Below, in pieces: positions 1-6,313 of a DNA stretch of 8,142 bases. A model generated the notes under the pieces. It saw only the letters and a list, made by a program, of their open reading frames with translations, had not been told where the DNA came from and ran no database searches. The stretch spans positions 1 through 8,142 of the forward strand of contig JAAXVQ010000078.1 in NCBI GenBank assembly GCA_013335425.1, written 5' to 3'. Made by a program: the position numbers and the translations under genes. Position 1 is the stretch's first letter, and each line of letters opens with the position of its first letter. Source of the stretch: Candidatus Firestoneibacteriota bacterium. Its GTDB lineage: Bacteria > Oederibacteriota > JAAXVQ01.

Positions 1-1
1 C

Positions 2-208
2 TCGAAATGGATGGGGCATGGTTATGAAAAATCGACAACTATGGCATTCACGGCAGGAAGCAATGATTTCGAACTCGCAATAGCAGTTGCTGTTGCTGTA
101 TTCGGAATCAATTCACAGGCAGCATTTGCAACAGTGATAGGGCCATTGGTTGAGGTACCGGTTCTAATATTGCTTGTAAATGTGGCCCTGAAGTTTAAAA
201 CCAATTAA
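2..208 (+). CDS. acr3: ACR3-family arsenite efflux permease, C-terminal end (partial)
   Basis: These are the last 68 residues of a membrane transporter that enters from the left edge; the frame is open from base 2 and closes with TAA at 206-208. The residues read [10 protein letters not shown], then [20 protein letters not shown] and [20 protein letters not shown], and end [11 protein letters not shown]. This closely matches the conserved last two membrane segments of ACR3 arsenite/H+ antiporters of the bile-acid/arsenite/riboflavin transporter superfamily, including the [21 protein letters not shown] block and the GPLVEVPV motif. ACR3 extrudes As(III) across the inner membrane. The ATG at 11 is internal to conserved sequence and is not the start. 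The end is natural: it stops shortly after the last helix with a short charged tail (KFKTN). The gene runs convergently to a broken ATP-grasp gene that ends 7 bp away. No arsR or arsenate reductase is visible, but upstream context is outside the window. Confidence 0.88.
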   Translation, partial: SKWMGHGYEKSTTMAFTAGSNDFELAIAVAVAVFGINSQAAFATVIGPLVEVPVLILLVNVALKFKTN

Positions 209-215
209 ATTCCTT

Positions 216-689
216 CTATTGTAGATCCGACGCTTTGACAGCTTCTTCCTGAAGCTGACACTTCCAATCTCTATCGTAAAATTGTCTCCGATGATTTGTA
301 AAACGATCTAAGTCAATTTGTACAAATTGTGCTTTACCGTTGAAACAAAAAACTTTGTAATCTCTAATTGGTGTATGGTCCGGATTAAATAAAAATTCTT
401 CACAAAGGATTAGGGGTTTAATTGATTTGTACTGCCACTCCCGTCCAATATCGTAATAATTTAATTTCATCCATTTTTCGAGCTGGTGCTTTACCGAATT
501 CCGATTAATCTTATTCTTGTCCAGTACAATTAAATTCCACCCGGAGCCGTGATTCATCTTTAATACAAATTCCTGTGGTAATTTATCGAAATCAATATCC
601 TCAGCTTTTTCATAGTGATTGATTAATGGAACCAAATACCGGCTGCCAATAAAAAAGGCGCCTCCAACCAAAGCCCCTTCTTCCCCCAA
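216..689 (-). pseudogene. TupA-like ATP-grasp protein, internal fragment
   Basis: The open frame (TTG start at 687-689, TAG at 216-218, 157 codons) carries a clear middle section of the TupA-like ATP-grasp family, often labelled glycosyltransferase and found in cell-surface polysaccharide/teichuronopeptide loci. Family-like blocks are IGSRYLVPLI (residues 14-23), DIDFDKLPQEFVLKMNHGSG (31-50), the KW..LNYY..GREW segment (72-85), KPLILCEEFL (91-100), and RDYKVFCFNGKAQFVQIDLD followed by RFTNHRRQFYDRDW (109-142). The family is roughly 280-300 residues. Here the N-terminal part is absent, and the C-terminal part after FYDRDW, which should carry more ATP-grasp core, is replaced by an unrelated tail, QLQEEAVKASDLQ. 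Homology covers about 261-650. The first 13 codons are just the end of the giant gene read in another frame, and no ribosome site precedes the TTG. Sampled GC is about 31-37%, well below the neighbours to the right. I infer a truncated remnant of a transferred gene, probably not functional. Confidence 0.75.
239..257. repeat. Short perfect hairpin between the ACR3 end and the ATP-grasp fragment
   Basis: CAGCTTC and GAAGCTG form a perfect 7-bp stem around a 5-base loop, 30 bases past the ACR3 stop codon and within the non-homologous tail of the ATP-grasp fragment. No T-run follows on either strand, so it is a poor rho-independent terminator. It could be a degraded terminator of the ACR3 gene or a scar at the recombination joint. 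Confidence 0.3.
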
Positions 690-3600
690 TCAAGCGCCCG
701 GTTAAAATGTTGCGGATCGAGCAGAAGTGAAAGCCAAAAACCAATGGATAAGGGCGTTGACCGCGGTGCTGGCACGCTGCCGACTTCATTGGCAGGCTTA
801 AAAAAGGCCGTCCAATCATGGTTTATTTTTTCCAGCCGGTCAAGGTATGCTTTGGTAGCAGCCAACACCTGAGCCGAACCTTGTTTCTCCGTCAAAGTGC
901 TCAATTGCCTGTAAAATCCCGGCCACGCCGATGCCAAGGCTTGGTGCAAACCTTCGAAATCTTCCAAAGTCCACAAGCGCATTTCCTTGGTCCCGACGCG
1001 CACGGTTTGGCGCATACCGTTCAACAAATTGACGGCTTCTCCCAATCCTTCCTGCGCTTGCAAAGCTGTTTTTAGTTGGAAAAAGTCTTGATTCAACTTT
1101 TCCAAAGCCTCTTTCTGTTGCGCCAAAAACGTCACCTTGCGGAACGTTTGGGCCCTTGCACGGTTTTTGGCCAAACCGGCAGAAACGTTCTCAGGCTGAA
1201 TCTGCCAACGCGCCAACTTGACCATCCGCTCATAGAGCTCAGTTTCATCTTGGGTAGTCCAATTGCGGTTGGTTTCCCAAAAATCTATTAGCCGTGCAAT
1301 CACCGTACCGTCCGGCTTGATGTCGACCAAAACATTGTCGGCCCGCAGGTCACCGTGTCGGAGTCCGTGCCCGTGCAACAGGTCCAATTGCTCCCGTACT
1401 TGTTTGAACACTTCTTCCAACTGTACCGGCGTAATGGCGCCGGTTTCGGCCAACTCCCTAAGTTCCCGGCCGGGCACCCGTTCGCTGAGACACCCCACCG
1501 CCTGCCCAACTTCGTTTCTCACCACCGCATAAATTTTCGGTGCCACCGCATGATCGCCATAGTTAATCCCGACATACGTTTGATAGTTGGCATAAGTTTC
1601 GAGGTTGGCTTGCTGGATGGCAGCAATAACTTCCGACTTCATGTCAGTCAGCGAATAGTTCAGGCGGTCCTTTGGGTCTGCGCTTTGGCGTATGATGAGC
1701 ACTGCCGGTTGGCCTAGGTACTCGGTGCCGTAAACATTGGATTGCCCGCCTGTGTTAAGGCGTTGGTTCACTAGCAGACGTTGCAGGGCAACCACGGGGA
1801 CTGCCAATGTTTTGCCTTCCACAGATTGATAATCAAGGGTTTCAACAGCCACCGACGCCTTGTCAGTCGAAGCCGCCTGGAGATCGGGGATCTGACCGGA
1901 AGTCTGGTGGGACGCAAGGTTACGTTGTTTAACCGCCCCATCGTTTTTGCCGGTGTAGGAAAGCAGCGACGTATCGAATATTTCCAATAAACGATCCAAA
2001 TGCATTTGCGTTTTCGCCGTATCCTTATCTGTCAGGCGATAGGTAAATGGGTAGCTCCGGCCGTTGATTTGCGCTGCCATCTGCAGATTAAGCGAAAAAG
2101 GCAAATCTCCTAAGAGTGCATAAATCTCTTTGCGGGCAGCCGGATCGTTGCGGGGTAGAAGCGCCGCTGCCCGGTTCATCGCTTCAGGATAGAGCATGTT
2201 TAACATTTTGACAAAAGCCGCTTGATCTTGTCCGAGCATCACCTTTTGAACCCTGAGGGGTTCGGCGCTTCCGGAATGATCGCGCCTAAAGTCCTCATTG
2301 CCTTGCAACCCGCGCCGTATGCGCGCCTGCAGAGCAGCGGGAAATTCCGAAAACGGCGATATTGTAGAAATCCCCAGACGCCTATTGGTCACACTATTTT
2401 CCCGATTCATGTTCAGAAATTCTTTTAACAAGAACAAAAGCTCCTCAAAACCCGACTGTTCATAATCATCAAAAACATCTTTTATTTTACGATAGCGGCT
2501 TTGTTTACCCTCCCGAGTGATTAAACGGACCTGACCCAACGCCGACAATTTCAAGGCATATTCTTTCATGCCGTAATGCGGATCTCTTCCCTCTTCGGAG
2601 ACCTGCACCTTATAAACCGCCTGGATTTGGTTCAGAGGAACGCCTAAGTCCAGCAACAATTGGGCGCCGCGGCCGAAATAATCAATACCGGTTGCCGCCT
2701 CGCGCAGTACCAGGCTATCTATATCCACCTGCCTTTGCCGCAAAATATTCTTCCGAACATTCTGCCAAACCTCATTTTCGATTCCGTGTGTTTCGATAAA
2801 AAAACTTTTAACCTGCGGATAAGCCGAAAATGCCCTTTCGTACTGATCGAGTGAAGGCATATATCGCCGAATCGAAATTTTTTCCCGACCGTCGATCAAG
2901 CCTTTCATAATCGCGGTAAACTGCCGGGTGTAGCGACGAACAATCCGCTCACGCTCATGCGCACTCTCAACACGCCCGGCAATTTTGCCTAGGACATAGG
3001 CTTTCAAGTCATTGTGATACAGGTGAAAACTCACATCCGCCGGATTGGCCATTTTTTTCAATATTGGTTCCACATCCTGCTCATCGGAAGATCCGTTAAC
3101 GCCATGAGTTACCACTTCAACCCCATAGCCCATCAGCTTGGCTTGGAAGACAAAATCCGCCAAGGTCGCCTGTACATTTTTGTCCCGGTATTGGACCGGA
3201 TCATTGTCCAAAAAAGGCGTAACATAAAAATTGCTGACGGTAATAAATTCCATCGCGTGATTTTCTCGGTATTGCTTCAATTCAGCCAAAATCTTCAGGG
3301 CAATGGGAAAAGGTATCTGCCCTTTAAGTGGGCCGGCACTCTGGTAACAAAAGGTACAATTATTTGAACACCCCTCGGACAACAGGAGGTCAATATATGC
3401 AGTATTGCCCTGCAGATTGAAAAAATACAGCTTGTCCGCCTCGCTGACACCGGCGAGCACCTCATTAAACAAATCCAATTGCGGAATCCGAACCGTCGGC
3501 AATTTCTCCAAGTGCTTTTTCAATTTGTCGAACGCCGCCTTATCCCACGCCCGGACGGCCGTTAATTCTTCAAATCCAAGCCGCAGGGCTTCTCCCTGCT

Positions 3601-5815
3601 GGTTGAGATAGGGCGCATACCCCCTCAAAATTTCAGCCCCGGTTATGGCCAATTGCGTATAGCGCTGTGCGTGGTTTCGGCGGGGTTCTCCGTATTTCAG
3701 AGTCTGCGCAATGGCCGCGACCAATTTTTCCCCTGAACGGACATCTTGCGGATCGATTATATTTCGTGGCCGACTTTTCTCCAAAGACGCTGCCGAACCT
3801 TGGTTAAGCCAATTTGCCAGAAAACGCATCCGTGAAACACCAAATTTACCCGCTAGGTTCAGCCAAGTGCGCAAAACCCCAGGAATAATCGGTGCCGTGG
3901 CGCCGCCGGGAGTAAACGCCATCGCCCCGCCGACAATCACGGTGGCCGTAGGGTTACCCAACCAGGCTAGAAAAGCAGCCTCAACTTCAGCCCCGGTCCT
4001 GACTTCACCTAAAATGCCAGGGGCCAGTTTGGCCAAAACTTTGTTTTCCAGCAGGTGCGCCTCGACCTTGTCGGCCAAATTAACGCTGGCATAAGTCCGG
4101 GGCAAAGTTGGGCTGCTGCCTTGGGGGCGAATCACGAGCGAGAACGGTTCCTCCTCGCCGATGGCCAAAGGCAGAATATACGTATCGCCATGGGACCGGA
4201 TTTGATTCCATAGCGGTTGAATTTTTCCCGCATCGAGCCGCTTCCGTTCCCCGGCCATGTCGCCTTCCAAGGCGGCATGGGCAATTTGCGCCATACAGGC
4301 GATAAGTTTGATCAGCTTGGCATTTAAACGCACGTGTTCAGTCTGTTGGGCCATCTGGGCTTCCGAGAGTTCTTGTTGGCGGGCTTCCAACGTGGCGTTG
4401 GCCGCCACCGGGCTTTCCGGCTCCAAGGCCAAAATGTTCTGGTTTTGGGCCAACAACTTCTCCAAAGGCGTGCGCCGGTTGCGCAGCAAAGAATAATAGG
4501 GATTTACCAAATCCTCATGGGTGAGCTTGGGTTGTATCGAAATATACGTAATGTTGTGCTGCTTCAAATTTTGCAGTACCGCCTGGGTGTGAAAACCACC
4601 GGTAACCAAGACCGCCAAACCGGTTTGATAATCACCCATGCGGGCCAAGGTGTTTTCCACAAACACCGAACTGCGGGTATCGGCCAGTTCATAAAAACGT
4701 CCGACTTTTTCCAAAAATTTATCCAATTCAAAAATATCCGCCTCCACACCCAAATCGTTGCCGTGGTTGTACTGCCTGACAAATTCTAAAAATCCGGCAA
4801 CGCGGAACATTTGGGGGGCGCGGCGGTACTCGTAGAGTTCGGCAGGTTTGACGGATATGTTCAACAGCCGTTCCATGATGTCCAGACGATATGCCCAGGC
4901 GTCGAGTTCACGTTCGGTGCGGTTGGCGTACATGGTCTCGCGGACCGCTCTTTCCAAAGCTTCCAATTCCTCGTTGAGCGCGTCAGGGTTGATTTCCGAT
5001 GTTTGGCCGCTTACCTTGGTTACATAGCGGCTTACGTTGGGGTAAGCTGCCAGAGCCAAACCGTGCCGTTGGGCGGCGCCGCCAAGGTATGCCGCGTACT
5101 TCAAAAGCGGAATCTCGCCTTCGCGCACTGCCAGCTTTTGATCATCCAGGGCCAGCAAGGCCGCCCCATAGATCCCTCCGCGGATCTCCTTGAGCATTTC
5201 CCGCAGATCGTAAAGATAGCCCTGGCTCTCGTCATTTAAAAACTCGCCGACTACTTGGCGGCTGGCCGTGTAAAGTTCCGCTTTTTCAATTCCGTCGAGC
5301 AACAACGGGACCCGTGAAGACGCCGCGGCCCATTCGGCGCCGGTCAACTTACCCTGCTTGAGGAAATATTCTCCAACCGCTTGTTGCACGCGGGGTTGCT
5401 TGGCCAGGTTGCTCAACTGCGCCACGTTCAGGGGACCAGACGCACCTTCAATGGTTACCAGTTTCAAGTTTTGTTCCGCCACCAGCGCGCTGATGATCCG
5501 GGCAATGTTGGTCTGAACTTCGAAATTGCAATGGAGGTCTTGGATATGAACCACTAATTGGTTGCCGCCTTGGTAGGCTGCCTGCACCGTGCCCAAGCCC
5601 CGAGGGATATTGAGCGGCCGATGGTTGAAGATGATCGCGTTTCCTGCCGGATAGGAAGTGCCTTCAAAAGCCCAGGTTAGGTAAGGAAATATAAAGGTTA
5701 CGCTGACAAACAAGGAAATAATTTTAGAAATCATGCGGCGCTGATTTTTATTCCGGCAAGCCAAAAACCGGAGACCGCTTAGGCGTTTTACCTGTCGTCT
5801 CAGCGCAAGCATCAT
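623..5815 (-). CDS. Giant exported multidomain protein: TraB/TIKI/ChaN-like, radical SAM and kinase-like domains
   Basis: This 1730-residue protein is read from an ATG with a well-spaced GAGGA site. Domain order is: a basic N-region with a Tat-like signal (1-49); a TraB/TIKI/ChaN-like domain (about 75-440); a helical/coiled linker rich in E, Q and A (460-560); an uncharacterised part with a small-residue hydrophobic stretch near 618-645; a radical SAM domain (about 800-1120, Cys816/820/823); an uncharacterised segment (1120-1340); a protein-kinase-like domain (about 1345-1545); and a helical tail. No stop or frameshift interrupts it. I do not know a characterised protein with this architecture, and no substrate can be named. 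It has its own promoter and leader and appears monocistronic. The last residues (LAAGIWFH) overlap sequence that encodes ATP-grasp homology in another frame, so the native C-terminus may have been lost. Sampled GC is about 57-60% in the N-terminal and kinase parts but 37-55% in the radical SAM part. Confidence 0.9.
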   Translation of the reverse strand: MMLALRRQVKRLSGLRFLACRNKNQRRMISKIISLFVSVTFIFPYLTWAFEGTSYPAGNAIIFNHRPLNIPRGLGTVQAAYQGGNQLVVHIQDLHCNFEVQTNIARIISALVAEQNLKLVTIEGASGPLNVAQLSNLAKQPRVQQAVGEYFLKQGKLTGAEWAAASSRVPLLLDGIEKAELYTASRQVVGEFLNDESQGYLYDLREMLKEIRGGIYGAALLALDDQKLAVREGEIPLLKYAAYLGGAAQRHGLALAAYPNVSRYVTKVSGQTSEINPDALNEELEALERAVRETMYANRTERELDAWAYRLDIMERLLNISVKPAELYEYRRAPQMFRVAGFLEFVRQYNHGNDLGVEADIFELDKFLEKVGRFYELADTRSSVFVENTLARMGDYQTGLAVLVTGGFHTQAVLQNLKQHNITYISIQPKLTHEDLVNPYYSLLRNRRTPLEKLLAQNQNILALEPESPVAANATLEARQQELSEAQMAQQTEHVRLNAKLIKLIACMAQIAHAALEGDMAGERKRLDAGKIQPLWNQIRSHGDTYILPLAIGEEEPFSLVIRPQGSSPTLPRTYASVNLADKVEAHLLENKVLAKLAPGILGEVRTGAEVEAAFLAWLGNPTATVIVGGAMAFTPGGATAPIIPGVLRTWLNLAGKFGVSRMRFLANWLNQGSAASLEKSRPRNIIDPQDVRSGEKLVAAIAQTLKYGEPRRNHAQRYTQLAITGAEILRGYAPYLNQQGEALRLGFEELTAVRAWDKAAFDKLKKHLEKLPTVRIPQLDLFNEVLAGVSEADKLYFFNLQGNTAYIDLLLSEGCSNNCTFCYQSAGPLKGQIPFPIALKILAELKQYRENHAMEFITVSNFYVTPFLDNDPVQYRDKNVQATLADFVFQAKLMGYGVEVVTHGVNGSSDEQDVEPILKKMANPADVSFHLYHNDLKAYVLGKIAGRVESAHERERIVRRYTRQFTAIMKGLIDGREKISIRRYMPSLDQYERAFSAYPQVKSFFIETHGIENEVWQNVRKNILRQRQVDIDSLVLREAATGIDYFGRGAQLLLDLGVPLNQIQAVYKVQVSEEGRDPHYGMKEYALKLSALGQVRLITREGKQSRYRKIKDVFDDYEQSGFEELLFLLKEFLNMNRENSVTNRRLGISTISPFSEFPAALQARIRRGLQGNEDFRRDHSGSAEPLRVQKVMLGQDQAAFVKMLNMLYPEAMNRAAALLPRNDPAARKEIYALLGDLPFSLNLQMAAQINGRSYPFTYRLTDKDTAKTQMHLDRLLEIFDTSLLSYTGKNDGAVKQRNLASHQTSGQIPDLQAASTDKASVAVETLDYQSVEGKTLAVPVVALQRLLVNQRLNTGGQSNVYGTEYLGQPAVLIIRQSADPKDRLNYSLTDMKSEVIAAIQQANLETYANYQTYVGINYGDHAVAPKIYAVVRNEVGQAVGCLSERVPGRELRELAETGAITPVQLEEVFKQVREQLDLLHGHGLRHGDLRADNVLVDIKPDGTVIARLIDFWETNRNWTTQDETELYERMVKLARWQIQPENVSAGLAKNRARAQTFRKVTFLAQQKEALEKLNQDFFQLKTALQAQEGLGEAVNLLNGMRQTVRVGTKEMRLWTLEDFEGLHQALASAWPGFYRQLSTLTEKQGSAQVLAATKAYLDRLEKINHDWTAFFKPANEVGSVPAPRSTPLSIGFWLSLLLDPQHFNRALDWGKKGLWLEAPFLLAAGIWFH
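1181..1783 (-). other. Protein-kinase-like domain of the giant protein
   Basis: About residues 1345-1545. A glycine-rich loop, NTGGQSNVYG, spans 1354-1363. The position of the usual VAIK lysine reads AVLIIR (Arg1376), and a candidate helix-C glutamate is Glu1395. The catalytic loop HGDLRADNVLV has His1487, Asp1489 and Asn1494, and the DFG-equivalent IDFWE has Asp1511. The catalytic Asp, Asn and metal-binding Asp are intact, but the ATP-anchoring Lys is an Arg. It may be an atypical kinase (small-molecule or lipopolysaccharide-kinase-like) or a pseudokinase. The HGDLRxxNVLV form also fits aminoglycoside-phosphotransferase-like and RIO/KdkA-like families. Confidence 0.7.
2456..3418 (-). other. 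Radical SAM domain of the giant protein
   Basis: About residues 800-1120. The block LLLSEGCSNNCTFCYQSAGP holds the canonical CxxxCxxC motif, Cys816, Cys820 and Cys823, with aromatics before and after the third Cys. These ligate the [4Fe-4S] cluster that cleaves S-adenosylmethionine. Strand/helix alternation follows as expected for the partial TIM barrel (EFITVSNFYVTPF, YGVEVVTHGVNGSS, ADVSFHLYHND, KISIRRYMPS, VKSFFIETHG). No clear extra Cys-rich SPASM-type cluster motif is visible after the barrel. The reaction cannot be told from the sequence. GC is lower here and just downstream (about 37-38% at 2401-2520, 41% at 2761-2880) than in the flanking modules. Confidence 0.8.
4496..5593 (-). other. 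TraB/TIKI/ChaN-like domain of the giant protein
   Basis: About residues 75-440. The domain opens with a strand and the motif VVHIQDLHCN (His90, Asp93, His95). It continues with LVTIEGASG (Glu123) and a long helical section, and closes with a strand followed by GGFHT (His409). An early acidic residue in a GxE-like context and a late GxxH are the signature pattern of the TraB/TIKI/ChaN/erythromycin-esterase-like superfamily, whose members include putative metalloproteases and haem-binding lipoproteins. The likely metal or haem ligands are present, so the domain is probably active or ligand-binding. The substrate is unknown, and an extracytoplasmic role fits the signal peptide. Confidence 0.6.
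5669..5815 (-). other. Tat-like extended signal region of the giant protein
   Basis: Residues 1-27 are strongly basic (LRRQVKRL..., RNKNQRR). A hydrophobic stretch, IISLFVSVTFIFPYL, runs from about 32 to 46, and a possible signal-peptidase site follows at TWA/FE (49/50). The twin arginine R26-R27 followed by M-I-S-K fits the RRx(hydrophobic)xK pattern of Tat signals. Met28 alone would give an ordinary short Sec signal, but the ribosome site favours the upstream ATG, which keeps the RR. The call of export is well supported; the choice of Tat over Sec is inference. Confidence 0.6.
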
Positions 5816-5820
5816 TCAAA

Positions 5821-5825
5821 TCCTC
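5821..5825 (-). promoter_or_regulatory. Ribosome binding site of the giant gene
   Basis: GAGGA on the minus strand lies 5 bases before the ATG at 5813-5815, with a second ATG directly after it. The later in-frame ATG at 5732-5734 (Met28) has no purine-rich site at a usable distance. This supports the long N-terminus and therefore the twin-arginine motif. Confidence 0.7.
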
Positions 5826-5887
5826 GTAAGAAATTGATCATCCCGGAGCATGCTCCAGAGCACATTCCAGTTCAAGGGAACCTCGGG

Positions 5888-6027
5888 TTCCTGACGCAAA
5901 CAACGAGGCGTCTTGCTTTCCTGCATGCTTTAGGCGGGGTGCCATCCCCGAACCCCAAGCTGCATATGCCATGCTGAGGCGGACATCTTGCCCCAAACTT
6001 CTTTGTTTTCTTCCTGACGCAGACGAC
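5888..6027. repeat. Pair of 17-bp direct repeats 123 bp apart
   Basis: TTCCTGACGCAAACAAC (5888-5904) and TTCCTGACGCAGACGAC (6011-6027) differ at two positions. The sequence on either side of each copy is not similar, so this is not a simple tandem duplication. The repeats bracket the hairpin-rich core of the leader. They may be ends of a small element, or paired protein- or RNA-binding sites. Confidence 0.55.
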
Positions 6028-6074
6028 ACCGATAAAGCAAAGGCATAAAATTCGATCTTTATCAATTTTCAGTA

Positions 6075-6102
6075 AGTATACCATCAACTTTATCTTTTTC
6101 AA
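6075..6102 (-). promoter_or_regulatory. Sigma70-type promoter of the giant gene
   Basis: On the minus strand a -35 box, TTGAAA (6097-6102), and a -10 box, TATACT (6075-6080), are separated by 16 bases, within an AT-rich stretch just downstream of the mutase terminator. Only one mismatch from TATAAT and two from TTGACA. Transcription would begin near 6068, giving the giant gene its own transcript with a leader of about 250 bases. Confidence 0.6.
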
Positions 6103-6204
6103 AATATCGGAAATATAAATTCCTTGTAAATAAAGATTATTATTAAATATGTTTCAAAAAGAAACGAAGCGGTTTGATGATAATTACATTCATCTGATCT
6201 GAAC

Positions 6205-6244
6205 AAAAAAACAGCCCAGGAAAACGTTCTTTTCCCAGGCTGTT
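6205..6244 (-). terminator. Rho-independent terminator after the mutase gene
   Basis: On the minus strand AACAGCC..GGAAAA pairs with its complement across a 5-base loop, giving 13 pairs with two internal mismatches. A run of seven T follows. It starts 70 bases past the mutase stop codon and separates that gene from the promoter of the giant gene. The bases between (6245-6313) are AT-rich and hold only a small TTCCTA/TAGGAA hairpin. Confidence 0.8.
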
Positions 6245-6313
6245 GCAAATTAAGTAAATTATTTTCTATGGCTTTCTTCCTATTATAATTAGGAATAAAA
6301 TATTTTGAGCACA

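Larger units (their letters stand above)
5816..6068 (-). other. Long structured 5' leader of the giant gene, possibly a dispersed repeat or RNA element
   Basis: From the predicted start point to the ATG there are about 250 bases. On the minus strand they include GCAT/ATGC and GGGG-ATGGCA-CCCC hairpins, a GGAACC-CGA-GGTTCC hairpin (5877-5891) and the perfect 12-base palindrome GGAGCATGCTCC (5845-5856). The stretch is GC-rich in its middle while its upstream flank is AT-rich. A 75-codon frame (5838-6065, TTG start, no ribosome site) is open through it, but its peptide looks like translated structured RNA or repeat and I do not call it a gene. It matches no riboswitch consensus that I can confirm. 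It could be a regulatory RNA or an intergenic repeat copy. Confidence 0.45.

Noticed and set aside
818..5239. Many plus-strand open frames of 60-150 codons opposite the giant gene
   Set aside because: They are antisense shadows of a continuous coding frame with clear domains. Their peptides show no recognisable motifs.
5732..5734. Met28 as the start of the giant protein
   Set aside because: It would give a neat short signal peptide, but no ribosome site lies at a usable distance, whereas GAGGA sits 5 bases before the upstream ATG.
5905..5960. Fluoride-riboswitch-like GGGGATGGCACCCCGCCTAA on the minus strand of the leader
   Set aside because: The 5' half looks similar, but the conserved 3' part (a GCUGAUG...CUACUG-type block) is absent and the expected pseudoknot cannot be drawn.
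5838..6065. 75-codon minus-strand frame in the leader as a small gene
   Set aside because: It has a TTG start and no ribosome site, it lies across hairpins and direct repeats, and a second frame is also open over much of it. The peptide composition looks like translated structured non-coding DNA.
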